DNA from: an uncultured Bacilli bacterium
GTDB taxonomy: Bacteria > Bacillota_I > Bacilli_A > RF39 > UBA660
Direction: 5' to 3'
DNA: 64,000 nt
Assembly: GCA_934086935.1 (NCBI GenBank)
Contig: CAKOIQ010000004.1
Span: 8,501 to 72,500 of the forward strand
The position numbers and the translations under genes were made by a program. A model generated the notes under the pieces. The model was given only the letters and a program-made list of their open reading frames with translations, had not been told where the DNA came from and did no database searches. Below, in pieces: positions 44,698 to 53,970 of this stretch. Every line of letters starts with the position of its first letter. The stretch's first letter is position 1.

Positions 44698-45699
44698 ATG
44701 AAATTATATTTATATGATTTTGATGGTACCATTTATGATGGCGATTCTTCAGTAGATTTTTTTAAATATTGTCTAAAAAAAGAACCACAATTAAAAAGAA
44801 TGTTACCTAAAATTGCATTAAAATTTTTAAAATATAAATTAAAATTAATAACCGTAACAGAATTAAAAGAATACATATTTTCTTTTGTTAAATATTTTGA
44901 AGATATAGATAAAGAAGTTAAAAATTTCTGGAAAGTAAATAAAAATAAATTAAAAAGTTTTTACATGATAAAGGATCATAAGAATGATATTATAATATCA
45001 GCATCACCAGAGTTTTTATTAAAACCTATTTGTGACGAATTAAAAGTTAAAAATCTTATTGCTTCCGATGTTGACAAAAAAACTGGACATTTTAATAAAG
45101 AAAATAACTACAAAGAAGAAAAGGTTAGAAGATTTAGAGAACTATATAAGGATGATATCATTGAAGAAATGTATAGTGATAGTCTTAATGATAAACCCCT
45201 ATTGGATTTAGCTAATAAAAGTTATTTTATTAAAAAAAATACAATCTATGAGTATAGAACCTACAAACCAAATTTAATAATAAGACTATGGAATTGGTGT
45301 TGGAGTATCTATCATAAAAAAGAAGAGGTTTGGAATTATTTAATTGTTGGTGGTTTAACAACCGTTGTCAGTATTGCAACATTTGGAATTTGTTCAAAAG
45401 TAATGGCACTTGATTTGATCACATCAAATATCCTATCTTGGATATGTGCGGTATTATTTGCTTATTATACAAATCGACTTTTTGTTTTTAAAAGTAAAAA
45501 TAAAAACATTACTAAAGAATTTATATCTTTTACTGGCTCTAGAGTACTAACTTTATTATTAGATACAGGTTTAATGGTATTAATGGTTAAATCAATGAAA
45601 ATAGATGAATTAATTGCTAAAATAATAGTACAATTTGTGATTGTAATAGCGAACTACATTATAAGTAAATTAATTGTATTTAAAAAAAATAAGGAGTGA
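44698..45699 (+). CDS. HAD-superfamily phosphatase fused to a GtrA-like membrane domain
   Basis: The 333-residue protein joins two known folds. Residues 1 to about 190 are a HAD-IB phosphatase with the aspartate motif YDFDGTIYDGDS, ISASPEF as motif II, and YSDSLNDKPLL as the last metal motif. Residues about 212-333 are a GtrA domain (PF04138) with four membrane segments. GtrA proteins are thought to flip or handle lipid-linked sugars; HAD-IB members include the phosphatidylglycerophosphatase PgpC. The fusion suggests phosphatase action on a membrane lipid. It is coupled to the next gene, a CDP-alcohol phosphatidyltransferase, whose ATG lies 4 nt after its stop. Confidence 0.7.
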   Translation: MKLYLYDFDGTIYDGDSSVDFFKYCLKKEPQLKRMLPKIALKFLKYKLKLITVTELKEYIFSFVKYFEDIDKEVKNFWKVNKNKLKSFYMIKDHKNDIIISASPEFLLKPICDELKVKNLIASDVDKKTGHFNKENNYKEEKVRRFRELYKDDIIEEMYSDSLNDKPLLDLANKSYFIKKNTIYEYRTYKPNLIIRLWNWCWSIYHKKEEVWNYLIVGGLTTVVSIATFGICSKVMALDLITSNILSWICAVLFAYYTNRLFVFKSKNKNITKEFISFTGSRVLTLLLDTGLMVLMVKSMKIDELIAKIIVQFVIVIANYIISKLIVFKKNKE

Positions 45700-45703
45700 G
45701 AAT

Positions 45704-46333
45704 ATGAAAAAAATTATAGGATATTATCGTGATTGTGATTTTCTTACGATGACAGGTACTTGTATGGCATTACTTGGAATTGTATTTGCTATAAATGGAA
45801 ATAGATTATTGCCAATATTTTGTTTAATATTATCTGGCATTTGTGATGCATTTGACGGAAAATTGGCTAGAAGAAGAGAATCAACAAAAGAACAAAATGT
45901 TTATGGAGTACAACTAGATTCATTATCTGATTTAATATCATTTGGAGTTTTTCCTCTAGTATTAACAGTTACATGCTTACCTAAGAATTCATATCTTGTG
46001 TGGGTAGCAATGATTTTTTATTCATTATGTGGAATGATAAGGTTGGCATACTTCAATACCTTAGATATTTGCAATAAAAGTGAAAAGGGATATTTTATAG
46101 GAGCACCTATCACAACAATATCTATTATCTATCCCATCGTATATTTAATAAGTTTCTTTAATAAATTTAATAACTTTTCCATAATATCATCAGTATTCTT
46201 TGTAATTGTAGGAATTTCATTCATATACAGAATTAAAATTAAAAAATTAGATGATAAAGGTAAAGTAGTTTTATCAATATTGGGAGTAATATTAATTATA
46301 GTTGTACTAGCCAAAATGATATTTTTTAAATAA
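45704..46333 (+). CDS. CDP-alcohol phosphatidyltransferase, PssA-like
   Basis: The 209-residue integral membrane enzyme carries the family motif as CDAFDGKLARRRE...GVQLDSLSDLISFG (about 49-80), i.e. D-x2-D-G-x2-AR-x12ish-G-x3-D-x3-D. Six or so membrane segments follow. It moves a phosphatidyl group from CDP-diacylglycerol to an alcohol; the sequence is nearest to phosphatidylserine synthase (PssA) but the alcohol is not certain. AAGGAG at 45691-45696 selects ATG 45704. Partnered with the HAD-GtrA gene. Confidence 0.83.
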   Translation: MKKIIGYYRDCDFLTMTGTCMALLGIVFAINGNRLLPIFCLILSGICDAFDGKLARRRESTKEQNVYGVQLDSLSDLISFGVFPLVLTVTCLPKNSYLVWVAMIFYSLCGMIRLAYFNTLDICNKSEKGYFIGAPITTISIIYPIVYLISFFNKFNNFSIISSVFFVIVGISFIYRIKIKKLDDKGKVVLSILGVILIIVVLAKMIFFK

Positions 46334-46338
46334 TAATT

Positions 46339-46364
46339 GATAACTTAAAAAGTTATCTTTTTTT
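46339..46364 (+). terminator. Rho-independent terminator
   Basis: Stem GATAACTT/AAGTTATC with a T7 run, after the phosphatidyltransferase. Confidence 0.8.
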
Positions 46365-46412
46365 AAAGGAAAATTAATAGTTTTAGTTAATATAAATAAT
46401 AAAGGGAGTAAA

Positions 46413-48290
46413 ATGATCAGATTAGAAAATGTCACTAAAACTATAAATAATAACAAAATAATAAAAAATATAAATTTAACATTTCGTCCAAATGAGTTAG
46501 TTTGTATATTAGGGCCATCGGGAAGTGGAAAAACAACAATATTAAATTTAATTGGTAATAATGATGAACCAACTTCAGGAAATATCTATCTAGGTAATTT
46601 AAATATTAAAAGTATTAAAACTGAACAGTATCACAATGAAATAGTTAGTTATATATTTCAAGATTATAATTTAATAGATAACTTAAATATTAAAGATAAT
46701 ATAGAATTGCCATTAAAGTTAACAAATAATAAAATTAATTCTAATAAATTTACTAACATAATTAATAGATTAAATCTATCAAAACTAATGTCAAAAAAAA
46801 TTAAGTATTTAAGTGGTGGTGAAAAACAAAGAGTAGCCATTGCTAGGTCTTTATTTTCAAATAATAAAATTATTTTAGCAGATGAACCAACTGGAGCTCT
46901 CGATTCTTACAATAGTGAAAGAATTATGAGAATTTTAAAAAAAATATCTAAACACAAATTAGTAATAGTAGTTACTCATAATCAAGAATTAGCGAAAAAA
47001 TATGCCACGAGAATAGTTAAAATCAAAGATGGAAAAGTTTCAGAGGATAGTAATCCTTGCAATAAAATATATGATTACACTCTACACAAAAATAAAATAA
47101 AATTAAAAAATAAAACTATTTTTAACCTATGTATAAACAATATAAAATCCAAACTAGGTAGAAACATTTTAAAAATAATTGCATTTAGTATTAGTACTTT
47201 TTTTCTGACCTTAATTTTATCTATAAATCAAGGTTTAAATGAAGAAATAAATGATTTAAATCAAAATAATTATTATACATATCCATTAATTATTAGTTCT
47301 TACGCTAATGATAAATATAATTTAAAAATGAAAAATAATGAATCTAACGAAATAAATATAAATAAATACACAATAAAAAATAACATAGACACTAAACTAA
47401 TAGATTTATTAAAATCATTAAATAAAGATTATTATAATGGAATTTCTTATAATAAAACCATGAATAACTCATACGGTGCATTATTTATTTCAAATCCATC
47501 AAATCAATTATTTAATTTAATAAAAGGCACGCTACCACAAAATGATCAAGAAGTAATGCTTTTAATTGATAACAATAATGCAATTGATGAACAACTTCAA
47601 AATTACATGAACATTAAAGGAAACAATTATAATGATTATTTAGGTAAAACCCTATTAATTGAAAACATTGAAGTTATAATAACAGGAATTGTAAAAAGTA
47701 CTAATGATTATTTAGCATCTCAAAATGGAATTGTTTATAATTCTAATCTTATCAACAGTCAAATAGATTCTATATCAATTTTTCCTAAATCAAAAGAAGG
47801 AAAAGAAAAGATTAAAACTGTTTTAAAGGATTATCAAATTATTGACGAAGCTAAAGAAATAACAGATATTATAAACAAAATAATAAAAATTATTACTTAT
47901 ATTTTAGTAATATTCAGTGTTTCTGCATTTATAATAACAATCATAATGATGAATATTATGTCATACATTGAAGTTATTGAAAGACAAAAAGAAATAGGTA
48001 TTTTAAAAACTTTAGGTACTAAAAATAAAGATATTAAAAAAATATTTATTCAAGAAAACATAATAATAGGTTTAATATCTTCAACTATATCCTTGGTAAA
48101 TATTTACTTATTTTCACAAATAATTAATCCTGTAATATTTAATAAAATAGGTTTATCATCACTAGTAACATTAAATATTAAAATAATTATTATAATATTA
48201 TCAATAAGTTATATATTAAGTAAAATAAGTGGTTACATACCATCGATTATTGCTTCTAAAAAGAAAATAACAGATATTTTAAGATCATAA
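46413..48290 (+). CDS. ABC transporter with ATPase fused to FtsX-type permease
   Basis: The 625-residue protein begins with an ABC ATPase (residues 1 to about 215): Walker A GPSGSGKTT, signature LSGGEKQR, Walker B ILADEPTGALDS. The second half has a membrane segment near 250-270, a roughly 220-residue outer domain, then three more segments, the MacB/FtsX pattern. Fused exporters of this type move peptides or act as mechanical sensors of antimicrobial peptides; the cargo here is not known. AAGGGAGT precedes the ATG. It stands alone. Confidence 0.83.
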   Translation: MIRLENVTKTINNNKIIKNINLTFRPNELVCILGPSGSGKTTILNLIGNNDEPTSGNIYLGNLNIKSIKTEQYHNEIVSYIFQDYNLIDNLNIKDNIELPLKLTNNKINSNKFTNIINRLNLSKLMSKKIKYLSGGEKQRVAIARSLFSNNKIILADEPTGALDSYNSERIMRILKKISKHKLVIVVTHNQELAKKYATRIVKIKDGKVSEDSNPCNKIYDYTLHKNKIKLKNKTIFNLCINNIKSKLGRNILKIIAFSISTFFLTLILSINQGLNEEINDLNQNNYYTYPLIISSYANDKYNLKMKNNESNEININKYTIKNNIDTKLIDLLKSLNKDYYNGISYNKTMNNSYGALFISNPSNQLFNLIKGTLPQNDQEVMLLIDNNNAIDEQLQNYMNIKGNNYNDYLGKTLLIENIEVIITGIVKSTNDYLASQNGIVYNSNLINSQIDSISIFPKSKEGKEKIKTVLKDYQIIDEAKEITDIINKIIKIITYILVIFSVSAFIITIIMMNIMSYIEVIERQKEIGILKTLGTKNKDIKKIFIQENIIIGLISSTISLVNIYLFSQIINPVIFNKIGLSSLVTLNIKIIIIILSISYILSKISGYIPSIIASKKKITDILRS

Positions 48291-48296
48291 TTATTA

Positions 48297-48305
48297 TGGT
48301 ATAAT
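48297..48305 (+). promoter_or_regulatory. Extended -10 promoter of pduL-dusB
   Basis: TGGTATAAT, 17 nt before ATG 48322. Confidence 0.6.
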
Positions 48306-48321
48306 TTTATTGGTGATGAAA

Positions 48322-48885
48322 ATGATAATACCAGTAGGAGTAAGTAAAAGACATGTTCATATAACTAAAGAAACCTGCTTAAAACTATTTAATACTGATC
48401 AATTAGAAGAAAGAAATCCTTTAAACCAACCAGGACAATTTGCTAGCACATCTACGGTTGATATAAAAGTTGAAGACAAGATAATTAATCATGTAAGAGT
48501 GGTTGGTCCTTTAAGATCTTATAACCAAGTTGAAATTTCTCAAACTGAAGCTGATTATTTTGGAGTGAAACCACCTCGCAGACAAAGTGGAGAACTTGAT
48601 GGCAGTTTACCAGTTACTTTAATTGGACCATTTGGAGAAGTAAAATTAACAAGTGGATTAATTTTAGCAGAAAGGCACATTCATATGGATCCATCTACCG
48701 CAATTCAATTAGATTTAACTAATAAAGAAAAAGTAAACGTATATCAAAATGATCATTATCTTTTTGATGCTCTAATAAAAATATCTGATCCAGCTTTCAT
48801 TGAGATTCATATAGATACCGATGAAGAAATTGAATATAATATACATCAAAATGATAAGGTAGAATTTAAAAAATGTGGAAAATAG
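48322..48885 (+). CDS. pduL: Phosphate propanoyltransferase (PduL family)
   Basis: The 187-residue enzyme has two zinc-binding beta barrels marked by VSKRHVHI near residues 6-13 and LAERHIHMDPS near 115-125. PduL interconverts acyl-CoA and acyl-phosphate. In microcompartments it recycles CoA; here no shell or enzyme genes of a microcompartment are nearby, so it may serve as a general phosphotransacetylase. GGTGA selects ATG 48322 among several in-frame starts. dusB overlaps its end by 13 nt, so translation is coupled. Confidence 0.88.
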   Translation: MIIPVGVSKRHVHITKETCLKLFNTDQLEERNPLNQPGQFASTSTVDIKVEDKIINHVRVVGPLRSYNQVEISQTEADYFGVKPPRRQSGELDGSLPVTLIGPFGEVKLTSGLILAERHIHMDPSTAIQLDLTNKEKVNVYQNDHYLFDALIKISDPAFIEIHIDTDEEIEYNIHQNDKVEFKKCGK

Positions 48886-49844
48886 GCAATGTTAAAATAA
48901 AAAATCAAATAGTTTTAGCACCAATGGCCGGAATAAGTAACACAGCTTATAGACAAATAATTAAAGAAATGGGAGCTGGACTAATTTACGCAGAGATGGT
49001 TTCTGATAAAGCCATAGTTTTTGGGAACCAAAAAACATTAGACTTATTAAAAATGGATGAAAAAGAACGCCCAATAGCTCAACAAATATTTGGGAGTGAC
49101 ATCGATTCATTTGTTAAAGCAGCAAAACTTGTCGAAGAAAAGATGCATCCGGATATAATTGATATTAATATGGGGTGTCCTGTACCTAAAGTTGCCATAA
49201 AAAGTCAAGCAGGTAGTGCATTATTAAAAAATCCAGATTTAATTGAAGATATAGTTAGGGCAGTAGTAAATAACGTTAGTGTTCCTGTAACTGTAAAAAT
49301 TAGAAGTGGTTGGGATGAAAATAATATAAACGCAGTTGAGGTAGCAAGACGCGTAGAAAAAGCGGGAGCTAAGGCAATAACAATACATGGGAGAACTAGA
49401 AGTCAAGGATACAGTGGAAAAGCGGATTGGAATATAATCAAAGCTGTAAAAGAAAGCGTGAAAATCCCAGTTATAGGTAATGGCGATGTGACATCTTGTT
49501 TCTTAGCAAAAGAAATGCTTGATTATACTGGTTGTGATGCAGTTATGATTGGCAGAGGAGTATTAGGAAATCCCTGGTTAATAAAAGAATGTGTAGAATA
49601 TTTAGAAAATGGAAAACTACCAGAAGAGGTAACACCGCAAGAAAAAATAAATATGTTAAAAAGACATTATAAATTATTACTTGAGTCTTCAAATGAAAAG
49701 TTAGCAACATTGGAAATTAGAACACATGCACTATGGTATATAAAAGGACTGCCTAAAAGTGCAACTATAAAAAATGAAATTTGTAAAACAAAAAATAGTG
49801 AAGAAGTATTCAAAATTTTAGATAATTATTTATCTTCACTATAA
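48873..49844 (+). CDS. dusB: tRNA-dihydrouridine synthase
   Basis: The 323-residue flavoprotein has a TIM barrel with LAPMAGISNTAYR near residues 14-26, the active cysteine in MGCPVPKV near 98-105, TVKIRSGWD, and VMIGRGVLGNPW near 222-233. It reduces uridines in tRNA. Start overlaps pduL. In many Firmicutes dusB follows or precedes lysS or hslO; here the partner is pduL. Confidence 0.95.
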   Translation: MWKIGNVKIKNQIVLAPMAGISNTAYRQIIKEMGAGLIYAEMVSDKAIVFGNQKTLDLLKMDEKERPIAQQIFGSDIDSFVKAAKLVEEKMHPDIIDINMGCPVPKVAIKSQAGSALLKNPDLIEDIVRAVVNNVSVPVTVKIRSGWDENNINAVEVARRVEKAGAKAITIHGRTRSQGYSGKADWNIIKAVKESVKIPVIGNGDVTSCFLAKEMLDYTGCDAVMIGRGVLGNPWLIKECVEYLENGKLPEEVTPQEKINMLKRHYKLLLESSNEKLATLEIRTHALWYIKGLPKSATIKNEICKTKNSEEVFKILDNYLSSL

Positions 49845-49860
49845 TAATTGAAATTAGTAA

Positions 49861-49889
49861 TTGAATTCTTTATAAAAATATAATATAAT
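49861..49889 (+). promoter_or_regulatory. Promoter
   Basis: TTGAAT, 17 nt, TATAAT, upstream of the zinc-ribbon membrane protein gene. Confidence 0.7.
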
Positions 49890-49916
49890 TTATACAAGAA
49901 TAAAGGAGTGTTACTC

Positions 49917-50618
49917 ATGGATAAAGTTGAAAAAACTAAAAAAGATGAAAAGAAAAAAACAGTAAAAAAATCTTCAGGAACTAAAAGTTCTGTTAAAAAG
50001 AAAACAACCACAAAAAAGCCAAAATCATCCATTACTTTAAATGAAACCGTAAATTTAGAAAATGATAAAACTGAGAATAAAACAGAAGAAGTTGCAATGA
50101 TTAGTGGCCAAATGTGTAAATATTGTCATAATTATTTTGAAAAAGGTCTAACCATTTGCCCTCATTGTCGTAAAAGACAAACTAAAAATACAGTTGGATT
50201 AACAGTAGCAATTGTATTTGGATTAGTTTTTTTACTATTTATTATTACCGGATATTTTGTAGACAAATACGTATTTAGTTCTGTAAATGAGGACGAATAT
50301 AAAGCTAGTTGCAAACTTGTGTCTTATGAAAATTTGATAAGAGTACCTAAAGATTATAAATATGAACATGTAAAAGTAATTGGAACAATAGTTAGCATTA
50401 CTGGAACTGATGATGGATATGGTAATGATATGACAATTGAATTAAATGCAAACCTATTCGAAAATGGCGTTGAACAAATTATTAAAGTAAAATTTAGAGA
50501 TAAAGATTATAGTCAAGGGTTTATGCAAGGCGATTTAATAACAGTTTATGGTGAATATACTGCTATTAACGGCAGTGAACCAGAAATAGATGCCGAATTC
50601 ATAGTATTTGGTAATTAA
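49917..50618 (+). CDS. Membrane protein with lysine-rich tail, zinc ribbon and outer OB-like domain
   Basis: The 233-residue product has a very lysine-rich N-terminus (residues 1-45), a zinc ribbon CKYC-x13-CPHC (about 69-90), one membrane segment (about 99-122), and a C-terminal domain outside the membrane with YEHVKVIGTIVSITG and DLITVYGEYTAING strands that resemble an OB fold (tRNA_anti-like). I know no functional data for this architecture. AAAGGAG 8 nt upstream selects ATG 49917 over an in-frame GTG. Monocistronic. Confidence 0.65.
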   Translation: MDKVEKTKKDEKKKTVKKSSGTKSSVKKKTTTKKPKSSITLNETVNLENDKTENKTEEVAMISGQMCKYCHNYFEKGLTICPHCRKRQTKNTVGLTVAIVFGLVFLLFIITGYFVDKYVFSSVNEDEYKASCKLVSYENLIRVPKDYKYEHVKVIGTIVSITGTDDGYGNDMTIELNANLFENGVEQIIKVKFRDKDYSQGFMQGDLITVYGEYTAINGSEPEIDAEFIVFGN

Positions 50619-50641
50619 GAATGAGCAATCATTCTTTTTTT
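50617..50641 (+). terminator. Rho-independent terminator
   Basis: AAGAATGA/TCATTCTT with a T run. Confidence 0.85.
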
Positions 50642-50660
50642 ATATAATTTTTTAAATCTG

Positions 50661-50669
50661 TGGTAAAAT
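50661..50669 (+). promoter_or_regulatory. Extended -10 promoter of uvrA
   Basis: TGGTAAAAT, 22 nt before ATG 50692. Confidence 0.5.
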
Positions 50670-50691
50670 ACTAATGCAAAGGAGTATATTC

Positions 50692-53499
50692 ATGGATAAA
50701 ATAATAATTAAAGGTGCTAGAGAAAATAATTTAAAAAATATAGATTTAGAAATCCCTAAAAATAAATTAGTAGTAATGACGGGAGTATCAGGTTCAGGAA
50801 AAAGTAGCTTAGCCTTTGATACGATATATGCAGAAGGAGAAAGAAGATATATAGAATCACTAAGTGCATATGCTCGCCAATTTTTAGGAGGGTCAGATAA
50901 ACCGGATGTAGATTCAATCGAAGGATTAAGCCCAAGTATATCTATTGATCAAAAAACAACCAATAACAATCCCAGATCAACAGTTGGAACCGTAACAGAA
51001 ATTTATGATTATTTAAGATTATTATTTGCCAGAATCGGTACACCATATTGTCCAATTCATCATAAACCAATAAAAAGTCAAAGTATTGAAGAAATGGTCA
51101 ATAAGGTATTAGAATTAGGTGAAGAAACTAAAATAGAAATATTATCTCCAGTTGTACACGGAGAAAAAGGAACCCATCAAGATTTATTTGATGAGTTAAG
51201 AAAAAAAGGTTTTACCAGAGTTAGAGTAAATGGCCAAAACAAAGACTTATCAGAAGAAATAAAACTAGAAAAAAATAAAAAAGACAATATCTATGTTGTC
51301 ATAGATAGGGTCGTAATATTGCCTGAAGAAAGAAGCCGTATCTTTGAAGCAATTGAAATAAGTACTAAAATGGCTGATGGAAAAGTACTAATTCATATTA
51401 TCGACGGCGAAGAATTTATCATGAGTGAACATTACGCTTGTCCAGAATGTAATTTCTCACTACCAGAATTAGAACCAAGATTATTTTCATTTAATGCTCC
51501 ATACGGTGCTTGCCCAGAATGTAAAGGATTAGGCATTAAACAACATTTAAGTTTAGAACTTTTAATTCCGGATAAAAACAAAAGTATATTAGAAGGCGGA
51601 ATAAAAGGATTTGGTATTGATCAAAACATGGCTTTGACCCAACTAGAAACAGTATGTGATTATTTCAATATTGATTTAACCAAAAAAATTAAAGACTTCA
51701 CCAAAGAGGAACTAAATATAATTTTATATGGAACAAATAAAGTATTAGATTATGAATATATAAGTAAAAACGGAAATAAAAGATATGTTAAAGATACTTA
51801 TGAAGGTATTGTAAATAATTATGAAAGAAGATATATAGAAACAAACAGTAAATGGATAAGAGACTGGCTTGGAACATTTATGGTTAATCAAGCTTGTCCT
51901 AAATGCCATGGTGCAAGATTAAATGACAATGTATTAGCAGTAAAAATAAATCATAAAAATATTTTTGAAGTATGTAATTATTCAATCAAAGAATTATCCG
52001 ATTTCATGAATAATTTAAAATTAACTGCTGAACAAGAACAAATTAGTAATCTTATAGTTAAAGAAATTAAAAATAGATTAACATTCTTAATAAACGTTGG
52101 TTTAGATTACTTAACATTATCAAGAGAAGCATCAACCTTATCAGGTGGTGAATCACAAAGAATAAGATTAGCAACACAAATAGGAAGCAAGCTAACAGGA
52201 GTTTTATATGTTCTGGATGAGCCAAGCATCGGACTTCATCAAAAAGACAATGATAGATTAATCAATTCTTTAAAAGAAATGCGTGATTTAGGCAACACAT
52301 TAATAGTTGTTGAGCATGATGAAGATACAATGAGAGCAGCAGACTTTCTAGTTGATGTCGGTCCAGGTCCGGGTTCTGAAGGAGGATATATAGTTGCTAA
52401 AGGAACTCCAGAAGAAGTAATGAAAAACAAAAATAGTTTAACCGGAAAATATTTAAGTGGGGAGTTAAAAATAGAAGTACCAGCAAAAAGAAGACAAGGT
52501 AACGGAAAATACATTGAAATAAAAGGTGCTAAAGAAAACAATTTAAAAAACATCAACGTTAAAATCCCACTAGGTACCATGACTCTCGTAACCGGAGTTT
52601 CAGGTTCAGGAAAAAGTACTTTAGTAAATGAAATACTTCTTAAAGCACTAAGAAGCAAAGTCTACGGAACAATGGTTATTCCAGGTAAACATAAAGAAAT
52701 AAAAGGAATAGAAGAAATAGATAAAGTAGTTGATATTTCTCAGGACCCAATAGGCAGAACCCCTCGAAGCAATCCAGCTACATATGTAGGAGTGTTCGAT
52801 GATATTAGAGATTTATTTGCCGAAATGAAAGAATCTAAAATAAAAGGCTATGATAAAGGAAGATTCTCATTTAATGTAAAAGGTGGAAGATGTGAAGCAT
52901 GTTGGGGTGATGGTGTTAAAAAAATAGAAATGCATTTCTTGCCAGATGTTTACGTCCCTTGCGATGTATGTCACGGAACAAGATATAACTCAGAAACTCT
53001 AGAGGTAAAATATAAAGGGAAAAATATTTCAGAAGTATTGGATATGCGCGTACAAGAAGCCTTAGAATTCTTTAGTGCAAGCCCTAAAATCAAGAATAAA
53101 TTACAAACAATGGTAGATGTTGGATTATCATATATAAAATTAGGACAAAGCGCTCCAACTCTATCTGGAGGAGAAGCCGCAAGAGTCAAATTAGCAAAAG
53201 AATTACAAAAAAAACCAACCGGAAAAAGTGTCTTTATCTTAGATGAACCAACAACAGGACTACATACTGACGACATCAAAAAATTATTAGTTATTTTACA
53301 AAGAATAGTAGATAATGGCGATACAGTTATAATAATTGAACATAACTTAGACGTTATAAAATGTGCCGATTACATAATTGACCTTGGACCAAATGGTGGT
53401 TCTGGTGGTGGCAAAATAGTAGCAACAGGCACACCAGAACAAGTTGCCAAAAATAAAGATTCGTACACAGGACAATATTTAATTAGCAAATTAAAATAA
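50692..53499 (+). CDS. uvrA: Excinuclease ABC subunit A
   Basis: The 935-residue damage sensor has two ABC ATPase halves: Walker A GVSGSGKSS near residue 30 and GVSGSGKST near 640; signatures LSGGESQR and LSGGEAAR; and zinc modules around CPECNFS and CEACWGDG...CDVCHGTR. It finds bulky lesions and loads UvrB. AAAGGAG 7 nt upstream selects ATG 50692; an earlier in-frame ATG at 50674 lies before the ribosome site. uvrB is not adjacent, unlike in most Bacilli. Confidence 0.98.
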   Translation: MDKIIIKGARENNLKNIDLEIPKNKLVVMTGVSGSGKSSLAFDTIYAEGERRYIESLSAYARQFLGGSDKPDVDSIEGLSPSISIDQKTTNNNPRSTVGTVTEIYDYLRLLFARIGTPYCPIHHKPIKSQSIEEMVNKVLELGEETKIEILSPVVHGEKGTHQDLFDELRKKGFTRVRVNGQNKDLSEEIKLEKNKKDNIYVVIDRVVILPEERSRIFEAIEISTKMADGKVLIHIIDGEEFIMSEHYACPECNFSLPELEPRLFSFNAPYGACPECKGLGIKQHLSLELLIPDKNKSILEGGIKGFGIDQNMALTQLETVCDYFNIDLTKKIKDFTKEELNIILYGTNKVLDYEYISKNGNKRYVKDTYEGIVNNYERRYIETNSKWIRDWLGTFMVNQACPKCHGARLNDNVLAVKINHKNIFEVCNYSIKELSDFMNNLKLTAEQEQISNLIVKEIKNRLTFLINVGLDYLTLSREASTLSGGESQRIRLATQIGSKLTGVLYVLDEPSIGLHQKDNDRLINSLKEMRDLGNTLIVVEHDEDTMRAADFLVDVGPGPGSEGGYIVAKGTPEEVMKNKNSLTGKYLSGELKIEVPAKRRQGNGKYIEIKGAKENNLKNINVKIPLGTMTLVTGVSGSGKSTLVNEILLKALRSKVYGTMVIPGKHKEIKGIEEIDKVVDISQDPIGRTPRSNPATYVGVFDDIRDLFAEMKESKIKGYDKGRFSFNVKGGRCEACWGDGVKKIEMHFLPDVYVPCDVCHGTRYNSETLEVKYKGKNISEVLDMRVQEALEFFSASPKIKNKLQTMVDVGLSYIKLGQSAPTLSGGEAARVKLAKELQKKPTGKSVFILDEPTTGLHTDDIKKLLVILQRIVDNGDTVIIIEHNLDVIKCADYIIDLGPNGGSGGGKIVATGTPEQVAKNKDSYTGQYLISKLK

Positions 53500-53522
53500 T
53501 TGACATTTAACACTTATATCAA

Positions 53523-53551
53523 TTGCTAAACACAAAAAATAATTATATAAT
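53523..53551 (+). promoter_or_regulatory. Promoter
   Basis: TTGCTA, 17 nt, TATAAT, before the PF04020-lgt-trxR run. Confidence 0.5.
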
Positions 53552-53568
53552 TAAAATAGGTGATCAAA

Positions 53569-53970
53569 ATGACTATTTATAGTGAACAAAAAAGCATGAA
53601 ATATGCTCTAATCGAGTGGATACTAACATTACTAATTAATTCTGCAGTTTTAGTACTAGCTTCAAAAATTTTTAAAGGATTTTATATCAGTTCATTTGGA
53701 TATGCAATTATAACATCAATAGTTATAATGATATTAAATAGTACAGTCAAACCCCTTTTTAAATTACTATCATTGCCAATAACAGTTATGTCCTTAGGAC
53801 TTTTATATCCAATAAACAATGTAATAATATTAAAATTAGCTTCATTAATTATGGGATCTGCATTTGTTGTAGAAGGATGGTTCGTACCATTTTTCATTTC
53901 AATATTTATCTCTTTCGCTAATATCTTATTAGATTCAATCATTACTAAAACTATAGTAGGTACAAGATGA
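53569..53970 (+). CDS. YvlD-like small membrane protein (PF04020)
   Basis: The 133-residue protein has four membrane segments and the family motif NSTVKPLFKLLSLPITVMSLGLLYPINN in its middle, as in YvlD and the so-called 4-TMS phage holin superfamily IV. Despite the holin name there is no phage context. It precedes lgt with a 4-nt overlap, as in other Firmicutes where yvlD lies near uvrBA and lgt. Function unknown. AGGTGAT selects ATG 53569. Confidence 0.78.
   Translation: MTIYSEQKSMKYALIEWILTLLINSAVLVLASKIFKGFYISSFGYAIITSIVIMILNSTVKPLFKLLSLPITVMSLGLLYPINNVIILKLASLIMGSAFVVEGWFVPFFISIFISFANILLDSIITKTIVGTR

Noticed and set aside
49861..49916. Small gene between dusB and the zinc-ribbon protein
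   Set aside because: Only a promoter was found; no ORF with a ribosome site.
53569..53970. Phage holin, hence a prophage remnant
   Set aside because: The holin-family name is inherited from PF04020; the neighbours are uvrA and lgt and no phage gene is nearby.
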